This document shows positions 24,061 to 34,818 of a stretch of DNA of 64,000 bases, one piece after another. The notes under the pieces were generated by a model. It made no database searches. It saw only the letters and a program-made list of their open reading frames with translations, and was not told where the DNA came from. The number at the start of each line of letters is the position of its first letter. Position 1 is the stretch's first letter. A program made the translations under genes and the position numbers. The DNA lies in assembly GCA_029851415.1 (NCBI GenBank), contig CM056743.1:22048905-22112904 (forward strand), given 5' to 3'. Source of the stretch: Eretmocerus hayati (Eukaryota; Arthropoda; Insecta; Hymenoptera; Aphelinidae).

Positions 24061-25095
24061 ATTAAACTTTTGCCTGATTCGAAATTATATATAAAATCGG
24101 AAAGATATATATACTCGGCGAGTGATGGTGGTTGGTCAGTTGTAGCAGCCTATAGCCTTCTAGGGAGAAGGAGAAGGAGAGAAAAATTGATTTACTTGCA
24201 GGTACGTACTGTTGAAGCATACATTTGGCAGATTTCTCAGTCTCGTCATATTTAGGATCATCTGAATATGACTTCAGTCCCTATCTCTTCAGAATCTTTA
24301 ATTCTCATATGCGTGTTTATACGGCTCGACGCGTAGCGAGGAAGCATGGATACACACAGTTTGCACGTTTCGCCGTATAAAGCGGCATATGCGTCTCGTG
24401 CCAAAAACTTAGTTCTTCACGATAACCTTGTTGGATGAACAGTTACTTTATTGGAACGGCTTCGCCGACGTCCAACAAAGTTATTGCAAACAACAAAGAT
24501 TTTTGGCACTCGACGCATAATATACTATTTTACGCGTTAATCCAATCATGTACGATACCATTTTGAGATTCGTTGTGTACATCGTCGAATTACAGTAGTA
24601 CATTTCAACACAAGGTCTTAACATAGTACATACTTTAACTATTTTTTGAGCCCTAATATTCACCTGGGAGCGACTCACCCTCTTTGCTGCGCAGTTGCGT
24701 ATTGTACTTCTTAGTGCGAAGGAATGAAAACTTGCGACCCTGACGCTTTTCGAATCGGGAGTGAACGCGTCTCTCAATTCTCACGATGAATAATCACGAT
24801 TGTCCTGAGCTTGTAGGCATTAAGTGTCGGGCGCATAAACTGTCCTAGCCCCCGAGCTTCATGTATGTACGCGCCCAGGGCAGTTATTCACTATTTCGTG
24901 TTTGGGTTTTCGTTCCGAGGTAAAAGCGAGGATTTGACAAATATGTCTCATTGGGTACTATTGACAGATCTTATCGGGAAGCATTCGTTTGGGATCAGAG
25001 CTGTAATCGATCATATGCTTGAGACTGCGATTAAAGTGCCTATATTTGAGAGTTCCTAGATGGATCCATTCGACGAGCATGGTCTATAACTTCCT

Positions 25096-26690
25096 AAGGT
25101 AACCGTACCCAACTTGTCTCTGTACCCAATTTACCCCCAGATGCCGGTCTCAGGAATGGGCGCTCGTTGGCCTTCCGGCAATATTTTTACGTTTGTTATG
25201 TTGAAATATGAGAAAGAAAGTAGTTTGGATCACCCTGAATCATTTCTGCGTTTCCCAGGAAATATACAGAGATTCTCCTACTTTTCGTGTTTGCTTACCT
25301 AAGAAAGCATCGAGGAAATTGCGTTCACTAAAACCGGTGCGAAATTTTTTTTAATCCAACCAATCTCAACGTACTTTAACGCATTCGCTCTCTTGTCTCA
25401 AGACCTAAAATCCATTTTTCAAAGTTGCAAAATTCGGATCTGGAGCTATTTTATGTGCAAAACACGGAGATGACTTTTAGACATGCTAACTTACAGTACG
25501 TTCATGGATAATGGATCAAATAGGGTCTCACTAAAACAGTGATATTTCCAATATACTTTGACGTACGGGATTTTGAAAAGAAGCATCTTGAAGATCACGA
25601 AAAAATCTATTGATTCATGTGTTTAAAACATTCCTTGCCTCCTTTTTGAGTGACCGTAGTAAACGATCAAGAGGTAGAAAATTTCTCTTTCAACCAATCA
25701 CCTACAACTTTGGCGGAAGTGAGCCGATCACAAAAATTCTTAAAGGATCTGGTAGATCTCTCCAAAATCTACAATTTCCTCTTCTTGAAGTTCTCTCTAC
25801 GACCTTTCCTGCCCACGGAACGAGCTTGAAAAGGAAATTTTGTATTACATGGACTGCTTATGGAGATATCGCGGTTGGCTCCTGTTTCGTCTCGCCTTGC
25901 TCTGTTCTCGCGCAAAAATTCATCAAAAAAATATTATGGCATATGATTTTGATGTAAAATAATCTCATCTTTCAGAATCGATCAGATTTTGTCTTGGATT
26001 GGAGGGAACCCCGATTTCTCAAGTTTTATTGGAAAAATTGATTTATCTCATGTTTTGTCCCTATAGATCACATTCGAGACAAAAATCTGATCAAATATTC
26101 TGAAAGATGAGATCATTTTACGTCGAAGTCATGTGCCGTGATATTTTTTTTGATGAATTTTTGCACCAGAATAGAGCAAGGCGAGACGAAACAGGCGCCA
26201 GCCACGGTATCTCCACAAGCAGTCCATGTAATACAAAGTTTTCTTTCTAAGCTCGTTACTTGGATTGAAAAGGTCATAGAGAGAATTTCAAAAAAGAAAA
26301 TTGTAGGTTTTGGAAAGATCTACAAGATCCCGTCAGTATTTTTGTGATTTGATCACTCTCGCCAAAGTTGTAGGTGATTGATTGAAGGAGAAATTTTTTA
26401 GATTTTCATCGTTGACTAAGGGTGATCAAAAAGGACGCAATGAATGTTTTGAACACATGAATCGATAGATTTTTTTGTGATCTTCCATATGCTTCTTCTC
26501 AAAATTCCCGTCCGACAGAGTATATTGGAAATATCACTGTTTTATTGAGACCCTTCATCATCCATTATATATGAAAGGTACTGTAACTTAGAGAAAAATC
26601 GGAAGCCAAGTCTTGCGAGAGCTCATTTCTACGATCTTATGTAGAGGGAAATTATATACATGGGGCAAATTAGGTACACTTACCCCAAGA
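25096..26690. mobile_element. Element F, ends GGTAANNGTACC, nested in D
   Basis: The left end near 25096 (GGTAACCGTACCCAACTTG) pairs with the complement of TAGGTACACTTACCCC at ~26673-26688. The 25130-25480 portion is clearly similar to 48890-49230, for example CTCAGGAATGGGC and TCATTTCTGCGTTTC, which defines a dispersed family. Element E interrupts its second half. Confidence 0.55.
25487..26592. mobile_element. Element E, palindromic insertion inside F
   Basis: Arms of about 500 bp: TTACAGTACGTTCATGGATA at 25491 mirrors the sequence ending CTGTAACTTA at 26590. Inner segments also pair, such as TCATGTGTTTAAAACATTCC near 25615 with its counterpart near 26445. The loop is around 26030. There is no coding potential. 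Confidence 0.65.
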
Positions 26691-27044
26691 TGAATAGTCC
26701 TTCAAGCTAATCAAGTATCTCAAGCTTATATCAACAGTAATCGAATTGACGCATGGAGTTACATATTTTAGTACAGTTACAAATATATAGTAAAGTTACA
26801 AATTTTAACATGTGGATTTGTGTCGGCAACTACCCCAGTTGAAAGATTAGGGAGAATAAAATCAAGAAAGGGGAGGAAACAACTCGATCCGAGGAATAAT
26901 GATTCAGAAGAGATAGGGAGATCTTCATGATAAGATGAATCCTGGGAAATCTGCAAAATGTATGCTTCAACGGTACGTACCTGCAAGTAAATCACTTTTG
27001 CTTTCTCAAAAGAGAAAGCTTTCATTTGATGGTAGTCGATTTTT

Positions 27045-28720
27045 CCTCGAATTTCTTTGTAAAAATTTTTTTTCTCCTTCCAGAAAGCTCTTGGATACAT
27101 GAAAATTGAACTATCCTCTTCGTTTTCCCGAGATCTATCGATTGTAGGTAACAGTTTTCCTTGATAACGCCTTGGAAAATTAGAATCATCCTATCTTCCG
27201 AGCCCTCTGACCGTGTCTGTGTGTGTGTGTACACGTATTTCCCTTTCTATGTCGCAGCAAAAGTCCTCACTGTTTTCACCAATCCCCTCCAAATTTTGCA
27301 CGCATGTTCGTTGTCATCTGTAGATGGGAAAGCTACAATTTGAGCATCCCTCGACCATTATCCCCCGAATTAGAAAACTGTTTCTGAAAATTTTTTCCCC
27401 CCCATATCTTGAAGAAAACTATCTATAAATTTTCCTCCTCCTTCGAAAAATATGAGTCCTTCAATATAAAGGTTTTTTGAGGTGCTAAATCGATTGGTTA
27501 ATACACAATTTTGATTTCTTCCAATTTTATCCTAGCTTCTGTGCACCCCTTCTACATTTGTCTCTAAGACCATGATAATGACATTTCAACAAAATTCCGT
27601 ATCAACCAAGCGATTTAGCATCTCAAAACACATCAAAAATTACTTCTCTAAAAATTTTGTAAGTGGGACTCAGAATTACAAATCATTTTTAAGATATGCT
27701 TTTTTAATAAAAATCGAAAATTTGTCATCAAAAAATCTATAAGTCCAAAAATACTCATCAAATAATGCTCAAAATTCACTGGCCTCGGCGGAAGGGTCTT
27801 CCAAATCCACCCTCAGAGTTTGAGAATAATCTATCGAAGCGTTTTTGAGTTTTCGTGTTACCTATGAAGCCATATTATTCCGTTTTTCCTCGAATTTGTT
27901 TTCAAAAACTTTTTTTCTCCCCCAATAAAGCCTTGGATACATGGAAATCGTACTGTCCTCTTCCTTTTCGCCAGATCTATCGACTGTAGGTAACAGTTTT
28001 CCTTGATAACCCCTTGGAAAATTACTATCACCCCATCTTTCGAGCCCTCTGACCGTGTTTGTGTGTATCGTTTTCCTCCTATGTCGCACCAAAACTCCTC
28101 ACTGTTTTCACCAATCCCCTCCAAATTTTGCACACATATTTGTTGTCATCTGTAGATGAAAACCCTTTAATTTGAGCACCCCTCGACCATTATCCCCCGA
28201 ATTAGAAAATTTTTCCTGAAAATTTCTCATTTTTCCACATCTTAAAAACTATCTATAAATTTTCCTCCTCCTTTGAAAAATATGAGTCCTTCAATATAAA
28301 GGTTTTTTGAGGTGCTGAATCGATTGGTTGATACACAATTTTGATTTCTTCCAATTTTATTCTAGCTTTTGTGTACTCCTTTTTACATTTGTCTCTAAGA
28401 CCATGATAATGACATTTTAACAAAATTCCGTATCAACCAATCGATTTAGCACCTCAAAAAACATAAAAAATTACTTCTCTCAAAATTTTTTTAAGTAGGA
28501 CTAGGAATTACAAATCATTTTCAAGATTTTTTTTTCAATAAAAATTGAAAATTTGTCATCAAAAAATCTATAAGTCCAAAAATACTCATCGAATAATGCT
28601 CAAAATTCACTGGCCTCAGCGTGAGACTCTTCCAAATCCACTCACAGAGTTTAAGAATAAATCTATCTAAGCGTTTTTGAGTTTTCTCGTTACCTATGAA
28701 TCCATATTATTCCATTTTCT
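27045..28720. repeat. Tandem duplication, ~840-bp unit, two copies
   Basis: Unit one (~27045-27885) and unit two (~27886-28720) share CAGTTTTCCTTGATAAC, TTTCACCAATCCCCTCCAAA, CATTATCCCCCGAATTAGAA and the final AATGCTCAAAATTCACTGGC in the same order and orientation. Divergence is visible as scattered substitutions and small indels. Confidence 0.75.
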
Positions 28721-28954
28721 TCGTTTGCTACAATTTCAGATAATCGATAGATCGATTGTTGATTTCATAAATTTGATTTGAGAAAGCATTCTGCTAATCT
28801 CTTTTAGCAGCGTATTTTTCTTCTTCGCCTTCTCCTGGGAGTCTACAGGCTGCTACAACTGACTAACCACAGTCACTTGGCGAGTATGCGTATATCTCTC
28901 CGATTTCATACATAATTTCGGAAAACGCAAAAGTTTAATCAATTCTGAGTACTT

Positions 28955-29282
28955 TTTTCATATTTTCCGAATTTTTGCCTTTCCGAATTTTCGCCTTTCC
29001 GAATTTTTGCCATTCCGAATCTTTACCCTTCCGAATTTTTACCATTCCGAATTATTGCCTTTCCGAATTTTCATCATTCCTAATTCCTATCCATCCGAAT
29101 TTTTCGATTCCGAATTTTCGCTCTTCCGAAATGTTAAATTCCGAATTTTTGGCTTTCCGTAATCTTGCATTCCGAATATTTGTCTCTCCAAAATTCAAAC
29201 TCTCCGAAATCCTACATTCCGAAATTTTGGCTTTCCGAATATTTGACTTTCCGAATTTTTGGCTTTCCGAAATTTTAAACCC
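28955..29282 (-). repeat. Right array of the same motif, inverted
   Basis: Copies of GCCTTTCCGAATTTT in an order that closely mirrors the left array, including variant units such as CTTTCCGTAATCTTGCATTCC. The two arrays were therefore copied as a block and are not independent simple repeats. Confidence 0.8.
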
Positions 29283-29342
29283 ACTCGTTTTAACAGTGGT
29301 AATAGAACTGTTCTCGTAATCGATCCTGGAGAACTGGTGTTG

Positions 29343-29376
29343 TTTTGTCAGCATAGTTTGCCGACCTTATCAGGCT
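29343..29376 (-). ncRNA. Decayed hammerhead ribozyme motif, inverted copy
   Basis: The minus strand reads GCCTGATAAGGTCGGC ... GCTGACAAAAC, the counterpart of the motif at 31764 in the opposite terminus. The core carries a further change (CTGATAA). Confidence 0.4.
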
Positions 29377-29436
29377 GTGATAGCCATACAACATAAATTC
29401 ACACTCATGATCACATATTGCCTTGATACAATAGTA

Positions 29437-30240
29437 TATTAAGCAACAAGGGCGCCAAAAGATATTTGCGCACGAGTTCCCGCAACGAGTGTGGACCGCG
29501 CCCGAGTTGCTTACGATATTTTTTGTTATTTCTGTGAGCAAAAATGTAACCCGCCCTAACAACAGTGGACAATGCGAGAATTGGCCGTCGCCCCAAGAGT
29601 TGATGGGCCCGGTTCTCCTTTCCCAGCATGAGTGGGTCCAAGGCGGCGATCCACGGCGGGGGTCCAGGGGGCAAAGCCCCGGCGGGGTCCAGGGGCGGAG
29701 CCCCCCGACTGGAAAAAAATTCTGAAAAATGTATCAGAAAAAAGTCTTGTTGTTATAGCGTGTTACCACGTTGCTCGAGACTATTCCAGCTATCAAAAGA
29801 TCTCATTTTGATATTTCATATGTAAATTTGTGTAGACATGATTGATCATCTGCATGAATCTGAGAAGGTAGACTCAAAGATCATGAACATTTCTATCTCT
29901 ATCGATCGACTGAATATTTTTACTATGAATTCATCCTAAACCAACAGTAATTGGAGGTTCATATCCCTTTTTTTAGCGACACATAGACATGCATGCTTGA
30001 TTCTCCGAACTATTCCCTAAATCGTCCACAGCTAGCAATTCATAACATTCACTTCTTTACTGAGAGGAGATTGATCAGACTAACACATGATTCGAATTGG
30101 ATCCCCTGCGCAAACGAAGTTTGAACAGAGCGTAAAAAATTTTTGGCGCACACTTGATCCGAAATAATGCGCAAATCCGCTATTTACGCACGCACACTCG
30201 CGTCTAAATAGCGATTTTTGCGCACAGAATAACAAGAAAA
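29437..30240. mobile_element. ~800-bp insertion in the PLE left terminus
   Basis: Relative to the uninterrupted right terminus (around 31690-31720), the sequence from TAGTATATTAAGC to about 30240 is extra. It contains an unusually GC-rich block at 29600-29710 with alternating GGGGTCC and GCCCC words, and near 30170-30230 a short inverted pair around GCTATTTACG. I could not name the element. Confidence 0.45.
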
Positions 30241-30519
30241 CTAATTATTGTTCTTTACAAATACATACCACAAAATTTTCACATACATTACATAATTATT
30301 TATTGTTCTCAAAAGTGTTTAACTCACACAACTGTGAGTAACCTTTCACGTCGAAATTGCGTGTGTAAAATAGACGGCTTATGATGACTGACTGATATGT
30401 CTTGTATTCAATCGAAAGTGTACAGCTGATTGTGAGTTGAAATAGAAGAAAAGAGACAAGGAGAGGATAGGAAAAAGTAGGGAAGGGGAGAGAGGGAGGA
30501 CAGGTGAGGTATAGAAGAC

Positions 30520-31375
30520 ATGAAATAGAACAAGATAATTGTATCAACTTTTCAGATCTCCATCTTATTAAGAATAACAATAAAATAATTACTGACTGGT
30601 TTCAAAAACCTACTTCATCGGGGAGAATTTTGTATTTTTCTTCGAATCACTCCATCCAACAAAAGAAAAACATTGTCTATAGTCTTGTTGATTGAGCTGT
30701 TACTTCATCTTATCCTCAATTCCACAAAAAATATAAATTTGATCAAAAAAATCACTTGTTGATTATGGATACCCGTCCGATTCTGTACAAAAATGCATGG
30801 GAAGTAAGATTTGAAAAATATAGAAATGATAGCCATACCACTGGAACACTCTAAAATGTACATATGCAGCTCTCAATAAAATCAGTCGTCCATTTCGTAA
30901 TCAATTCTTTCTGAAATGTAAATACGAGTTCGAAGAATACAACATTATCACGTTGCCAAAAATCAACAAAGGGTTAGATGATATTATAAATTAAGGGGAA
31001 GATCCATTGAAAAAGTTTAGAACTCCAGGTGTAGTTTATAAGTTCCAATGTCTAAACTGTCCTGCAAGCTATGTTGGGGAGACAAAAAAAGCGTTGGATG
31101 TTGGGATAGAGGAACCCATGAGTTTTAAAAATGCCAATTCAGTGGTTTCCTCACTTCGAAAGAATCTCAGCCATAAATTTGATTGGCGCAATACGTCAAT
31201 TTTAAATAAAGAGGCTGAATTTTATGGAAGCACTCTCTCAGAAATGATTTTTATCAACTCAGATGAAAATAATATCGATCTAAAAGAAGATGTTTCACAT
31301 TTCGAATCGAATATACAAGTCTCTTTCACAGTAATTTTGTTAAATACTCAATTCATTCAAAATTGTTCGATTTAG
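30520..31375 (+). pseudogene. Penelope-like polyprotein, 3' part with GIY-YIG endonuclease
   Basis: Two frames hold it. Around 30520-30695, NNNKIITDWFQKPTSSGR followed by SSNHSIQQKK matches the end of the PLE reverse transcriptase. From 31007, VVYKFQCLNCPASYVGETKK is a GIY-YIG nuclease start, and the region through 31300 (including KNLSHKFDW and KEAEFYGSTLSEMIFI) fits the rest of that domain. The GIY-YIG domain nicks DNA for target-primed insertion. The catalytic core of the reverse transcriptase is absent and stops intervene, so this is a dead 5'-truncated copy. Confidence 0.75.
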
Positions 31376-31763
31376 TTAAAAGATTCCCGTCGTATTCTCT
31401 ATACTGTTGCCTTCTATACCTCACCTGTCCTCCCTCTTTTCTCCTTCCCCACCCTTCTTTCCTCTTTTCCTTTCCTCTCCTTATCTCTTCTCCTCTATTT
31501 CAACTTATGACCAGCTGTACACTTTCCATTTCAATTTACCAAGACATATCAATCAGTCGTCATGGGCCGTCTGATTTACACACGCAATTTTGTCGTAAAA
31601 GGTCACACACATTCGTGTGAGTTAAACACTTTTGGAAACAATAAATAATTATGTAGTGTCTGTGAAAATTTAGAAGTATGTATTTGTGAAGGAAAATTAT
31701 AAGTTTTTGTATCAAGGCAATATGTGACCATAAGTGTAAATTTGTATTGTATTACTATTACAG

Positions 31764-31801
31764 CCTGATGAGGTCGGTGAATTATGCTGACAAAACGTCG
31801 C
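31764..31801 (+). ncRNA. Degenerate hammerhead ribozyme motif
   Basis: CCTGATGAGGTC ... GCTGACAAAACGTC has the CTGATGA core and a GTC/GAC stem II, but AAAA where the catalytic GAAA is required. It is therefore probably inactive. Its position in the PLE terminus matches known PLE hammerheads. Confidence 0.5.
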
Positions 31802-32056
31802 GAAATATACAAAATAATTTTGCATGAAATGGTGTGAATTTTCTTACACAATACCAGTCCACCAGGATCGATTACGAGAACAATTCCATTACTGTCGTAT
31901 CGTCAAAATTTTTACGTTTAATTTGAATGAAATTCCATGGATTGGGTGCAACTGCGACCACATGCCCATAAAATAACATATCTAGCTCCCGATAACATCA
32001 AAGACTCCTTCTCTGTCAAACTTGATCAACTTTTTAGATGAGTCGAGGTTCCGTTG

Positions 32057-34140
32057 AGTGATTGATTGATTGATTGATGCCCGTTTATTCGTCCGAAGAC
32101 AAAAAAGAAAAATAATCAGTTACATATGGTAATATATATCACAGATCAATAGTGCACATTAATAAAAATAATGAAGTCATTTGGTCAAGGACAAATCTTA
32201 AGTATATCACAATTTGTGACTAGTCGGGTAGCACTCAGAAGATTCACAAACTCCATAGAATAATATAAGAATACAAAAAGAATGGCAGGGCTCACAGTCA
32301 TATTACAGAAAAGTTCAGTCGATTGACGAAGGGTCACACGTATACTTATAATTTTATTCTAGATGAACGAATCAAGCAACAAGTCAGCCCAAGCCTTTCA
32401 AAGTTTGGAGATTGAAGTAATGCTTCTTCTCCACATCAATCCTCTGGGGAGACTGTGTGAGCAAAAAATCCTTCATAGCCTCTTTAAATAATGACATTTT
32501 CCCCAGCTGCCGAAAGCCCAGAGGGAGAAAGTTCCACAAATTAGCACATTGAACCTGGAAAGATCTTCTTCCATATTCAAGTCTCATATTGGGAACTTTG
32601 AGTACCCGCTCTTCTGCATCACCGCGTGCGGGGCGTTCAGATTGGTACCTGGTGAACATCGCAGCTAGGTAGCCAGGCTCTCCTAAATGCATGATCTTGT
32701 GCATTAACAGAGCTGCGAAGTACATTCTCCGCGAATCAGTACGTAACCAACCCAAACGCTCCCTAAACGAGGTGATGTGCTCGTCTCTCCTGAGATCAAA
32801 AATATACCTCACACATGAATTGCTTAGTCGTTGTATCCGTTGCCGCTGTTCGTCCGTGGCGTCGAGGTACACGACCGTGCAATAGTCTATATGCGGTTGA
32901 ACCAGGGACTCAAATAGGCGAACTCGGAGAGGTCTGGTGATGCATGCCCTAAAAAACCGCAATCCATATAGGGCTCTGTTGACTTTCTTAGTTACTTGGT
33001 CGATGTGCGGTTTCCACGTCAGTTCACTGTCGAGTGTAACACCAAGGCTCATGACCGTATCACTGAACGAGATGAACTTTCCTTCCTGTATCTCAACCCC
33101 TGACAAGTCCATTCTCTTCAGATCTTTGATATTCCTCTCAGAACTGAAGTAGATTGCTTTGGTCTTGCCAGCGTTGAGACACAGGCCGAAACTTCTGGCC
33201 CACTCAGCAACAAGTCGTCCTATTTCTCCCAGCTGAGCAATGCCCTCTCTGATCTTAGATTTCTCGACTTGGAGATAAATTTGTAGGTCATCCGCATAAA
33301 AAAGATGATGTACTGACTTCCCGTCAAGCAAACCAGGTAAATCATTGACATATAAACTGGAGAGTAAAGGCCCAAGAACGGAACCCTGTGGAACACCCAG
33401 ATTGGTTTTGAGCCAATCAGAACTACCAGATTTTGAAGTAACTTTTTGGGTGCGGCCTTGTAAGTATGATTTTCTCCACAGGAGTGCCGATCTCGAGAAG
33501 CCTAGATTTCGAAGTTTGCTCAACAGCTTTGATGGTGATATTGTGTCAAAGGCTTTACTGAAGTCAAAAAGCAGGAGCATCTTTTTCTTGTCAATACCTA
33601 CTCGGATGTCATCGGTCAACTTTAGTAAAGCTGTCTGGGTGCTATGATGTTGTCTGAAACCAGTCTGGAAGCGATCTAATAATTTCTCAGACTTCAAAAA
33701 CTCCGTGATTTGGTCGTGTGCGATTTTTTCCAAAACTTTGACAAGGAAGCAAAGCAGCGCTATAGGACGGAAGTCCGAGACCGTTGATGGAGCGGTGGTC
33801 TTTTTTAATGCAATTAGCTGTGCCTGCTTCCAAGCCTCAGGAAATGCACTATGAGCAAAAGAGGAGTTAAAAATATGTACAATAAGATCACCAATAGCCG
33901 GAAGAGCCTTCGCGATCACGCTTTGGGGTATCCCGTCCGCCCCACGGGCCTGTGAAGAGAAATGTTTAATAGCAAGGACTACATCACTGTAAGTTGTGGG
34001 CTTGAACTTAAAACCCTCCTCTGAGGCCGAATTTATATCGTCCATTGCTTCGTCTATATTTTCGTGGGGCGAAACAGAAACTCCCGCAAAGTGAGCGTTC
34101 AACTCATACGGTGTGGGTGAGTCATGTTGAGTGAGTCAAA
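32057..34140 (-). mobile_element. Non-LTR retrotransposon (LINE), 5'-truncated
   Basis: The minus-strand element ends at its 3' side in a short ATTG microsatellite (32059-32079), as in CR1/L2/Kiri-like LINEs that end in simple repeats and not in poly(A). The coding region begins mid-protein near 34140 with no endonuclease domain, which is normal 5' truncation. No clear target duplication was seen. Confidence 0.8.
32384..34102 (-). CDS. LINE reverse transcriptase (partial)
   Basis: A 572-codon uninterrupted frame that copies element RNA at a nicked target. Reverse transcriptase motifs in order: ARGADGIPQSVIAKAL (about residue 53), FRPIALLCFLVKVLEKI, DRFQTGFRQHHST, LLLFDFSKAFDTIS with the first catalytic Asp, LGVPQGSVLGPLL, and FYADDLQIY with the catalytic pair near residue 268. 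The C-terminal ~250 residues are the usual thumb and Cys-poor tail of CR1/L2-group proteins. In-frame residues continue a few codons upstream, so the first Met is not a true start. The endonuclease is missing because of 5' truncation. Despite that, the frame is intact, which suggests a young copy. Confidence 0.85.
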   Translation of the reverse strand: MNAHFAGVSVSPHENIDEAMDDINSASEEGFKFKPTTYSDVVLAIKHFSSQARGADGIPQSVIAKALPAIGDLIVHIFNSSFAHSAFPEAWKQAQLIALKKTTAPSTVSDFRPIALLCFLVKVLEKIAHDQITEFLKSEKLLDRFQTGFRQHHSTQTALLKLTDDIRVGIDKKKMLLLFDFSKAFDTISPSKLLSKLRNLGFSRSALLWRKSYLQGRTQKVTSKSGSSDWLKTNLGVPQGSVLGPLLSSLYVNDLPGLLDGKSVHHLFYADDLQIYLQVEKSKIREGIAQLGEIGRLVAEWARSFGLCLNAGKTKAIYFSSERNIKDLKRMDLSGVEIQEGKFISFSDTVMSLGVTLDSELTWKPHIDQVTKKVNRALYGLRFFRACITRPLRVRLFESLVQPHIDYCTVVYLDATDEQRQRIQRLSNSCVRYIFDLRRDEHITSFRERLGWLRTDSRRMYFAALLMHKIMHLGEPGYLAAMFTRYQSERPARGDAEERVLKVPNMRLEYGRRSFQVQCANLWNFLPLGFRQLGKMSLFKEAMKDFLLTQSPQRIDVEKKHYFNLQTLKGLG

Positions 34141-34488
34141 CTTGTAGAATTGGACGAAACATTAAGTCTCTGTGGTATGTATTTTCTATTCCTCGCGCGT
34201 TTACGTCCATACAGTTGATGAATGGAGTCGATTAATGATAACTCAGATTCTCGAGAACAATCTATTTATTAGAGATGTCAACAAATTACAAATATGTCAT
34301 GGACTATGAACACAGCGATTTCATTTACCTACGATGTCTGCAAAAGTTCAATCACAATGTCGAAGTCTCATATACAATTTTATGTGGCATCCACCAATCT
34401 TGATGTGTTTTTTCTTGCTCTTTCAAAGAAAATGGTTGTACGTATGACAGTAGATTTTTATCTAAGTTCCACCCACGATCATTAAGAA

Positions 34489-34818
34489 GGGTCTGGCTAC
34501 TCCAAAGTGCACACGCATTACGCAGGTGATGCCACCGCAGTCGGTTTTTGCAAATATGGCCACCTTGGGGAAGGCGATCTGATTGTCTGAAAAGAAACAG
34601 CAGCTGGCGATTTTTAGACTTCAATATTTACAACAGTACAGCGATGTGTTATGAATCTTCTATAGCCGGACAACCGTCAACCTGCAGCAAATGTCTGTTC
34701 CAATTTGTTGTTTTTTCTCAGCGAATCAGATCACCCCCCTCGAGGTGGCCATATTGGCAAAAGTCGCCTGCGGCGGCATTGCCCGAGCAACGCGTGCGCC
34801 CTATGGATTGGCCAGACC
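34489..34818. repeat. Imperfect foldback sequence
   Basis: GGTCTGGC ... ATATGGCCACCTTGGGG on the left pairs with CCTCGAGGTGGCCATAT ... GCCAGACC on the right. Arms are about 150 bp with many mismatches. The structure probably extends weakly to about 34290-35000. Confidence 0.45.

Larger units (their letters stand above)
23729..29282. mobile_element. Element D, 5.5 kb, ends made of short-motif arrays
   Basis: GGGTTTAAAATTTCGGAAAG at 23728 is mirrored at the right end (about 29263-29283). Each end carries ~330 bp of a degenerate 15-17 bp unit (AAAATTCGGAAAGGC and its complement), followed inward by a matching stretch with GGTTGGTCAGTTGTAGCAGC near 24130 and 28855. The interior holds a second inverted pair (24185-24300 against 26870-27000), nested elements at 25096-26690, and a tandem duplication at 27045-28720. 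No transposase was recognised. Confidence 0.65.
29293..31896 (+). mobile_element. Penelope-like element remnant with inverted terminal repeats
   Basis: The left terminus 29293-29436 continued by 30240-30520 is inverted relative to 31400-31896. Shared blocks include TTCTCGTAATCGATCCTGG, CATATTGCCTTGATACAA and CATAATTATTTATTG. The left terminus is split by an 800-bp insertion. Between the termini lies the 3' part of a PLE coding region with a GIY-YIG domain on the + strand. Degenerate hammerhead motifs lie in both termini, as is typical of Penelope-like elements. Confidence 0.75.

Noticed and set aside
29411..29725. Pro/Gly-rich frames over the GC-rich block
   Set aside because: Produced by GGGGTCC/GCCCC word repeats. 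No domain and no codon-usage support.
32691..33647. Plus-strand frames within 32.7-33.6 kb
   Set aside because: Antisense shadows of the LINE reverse transcriptase.
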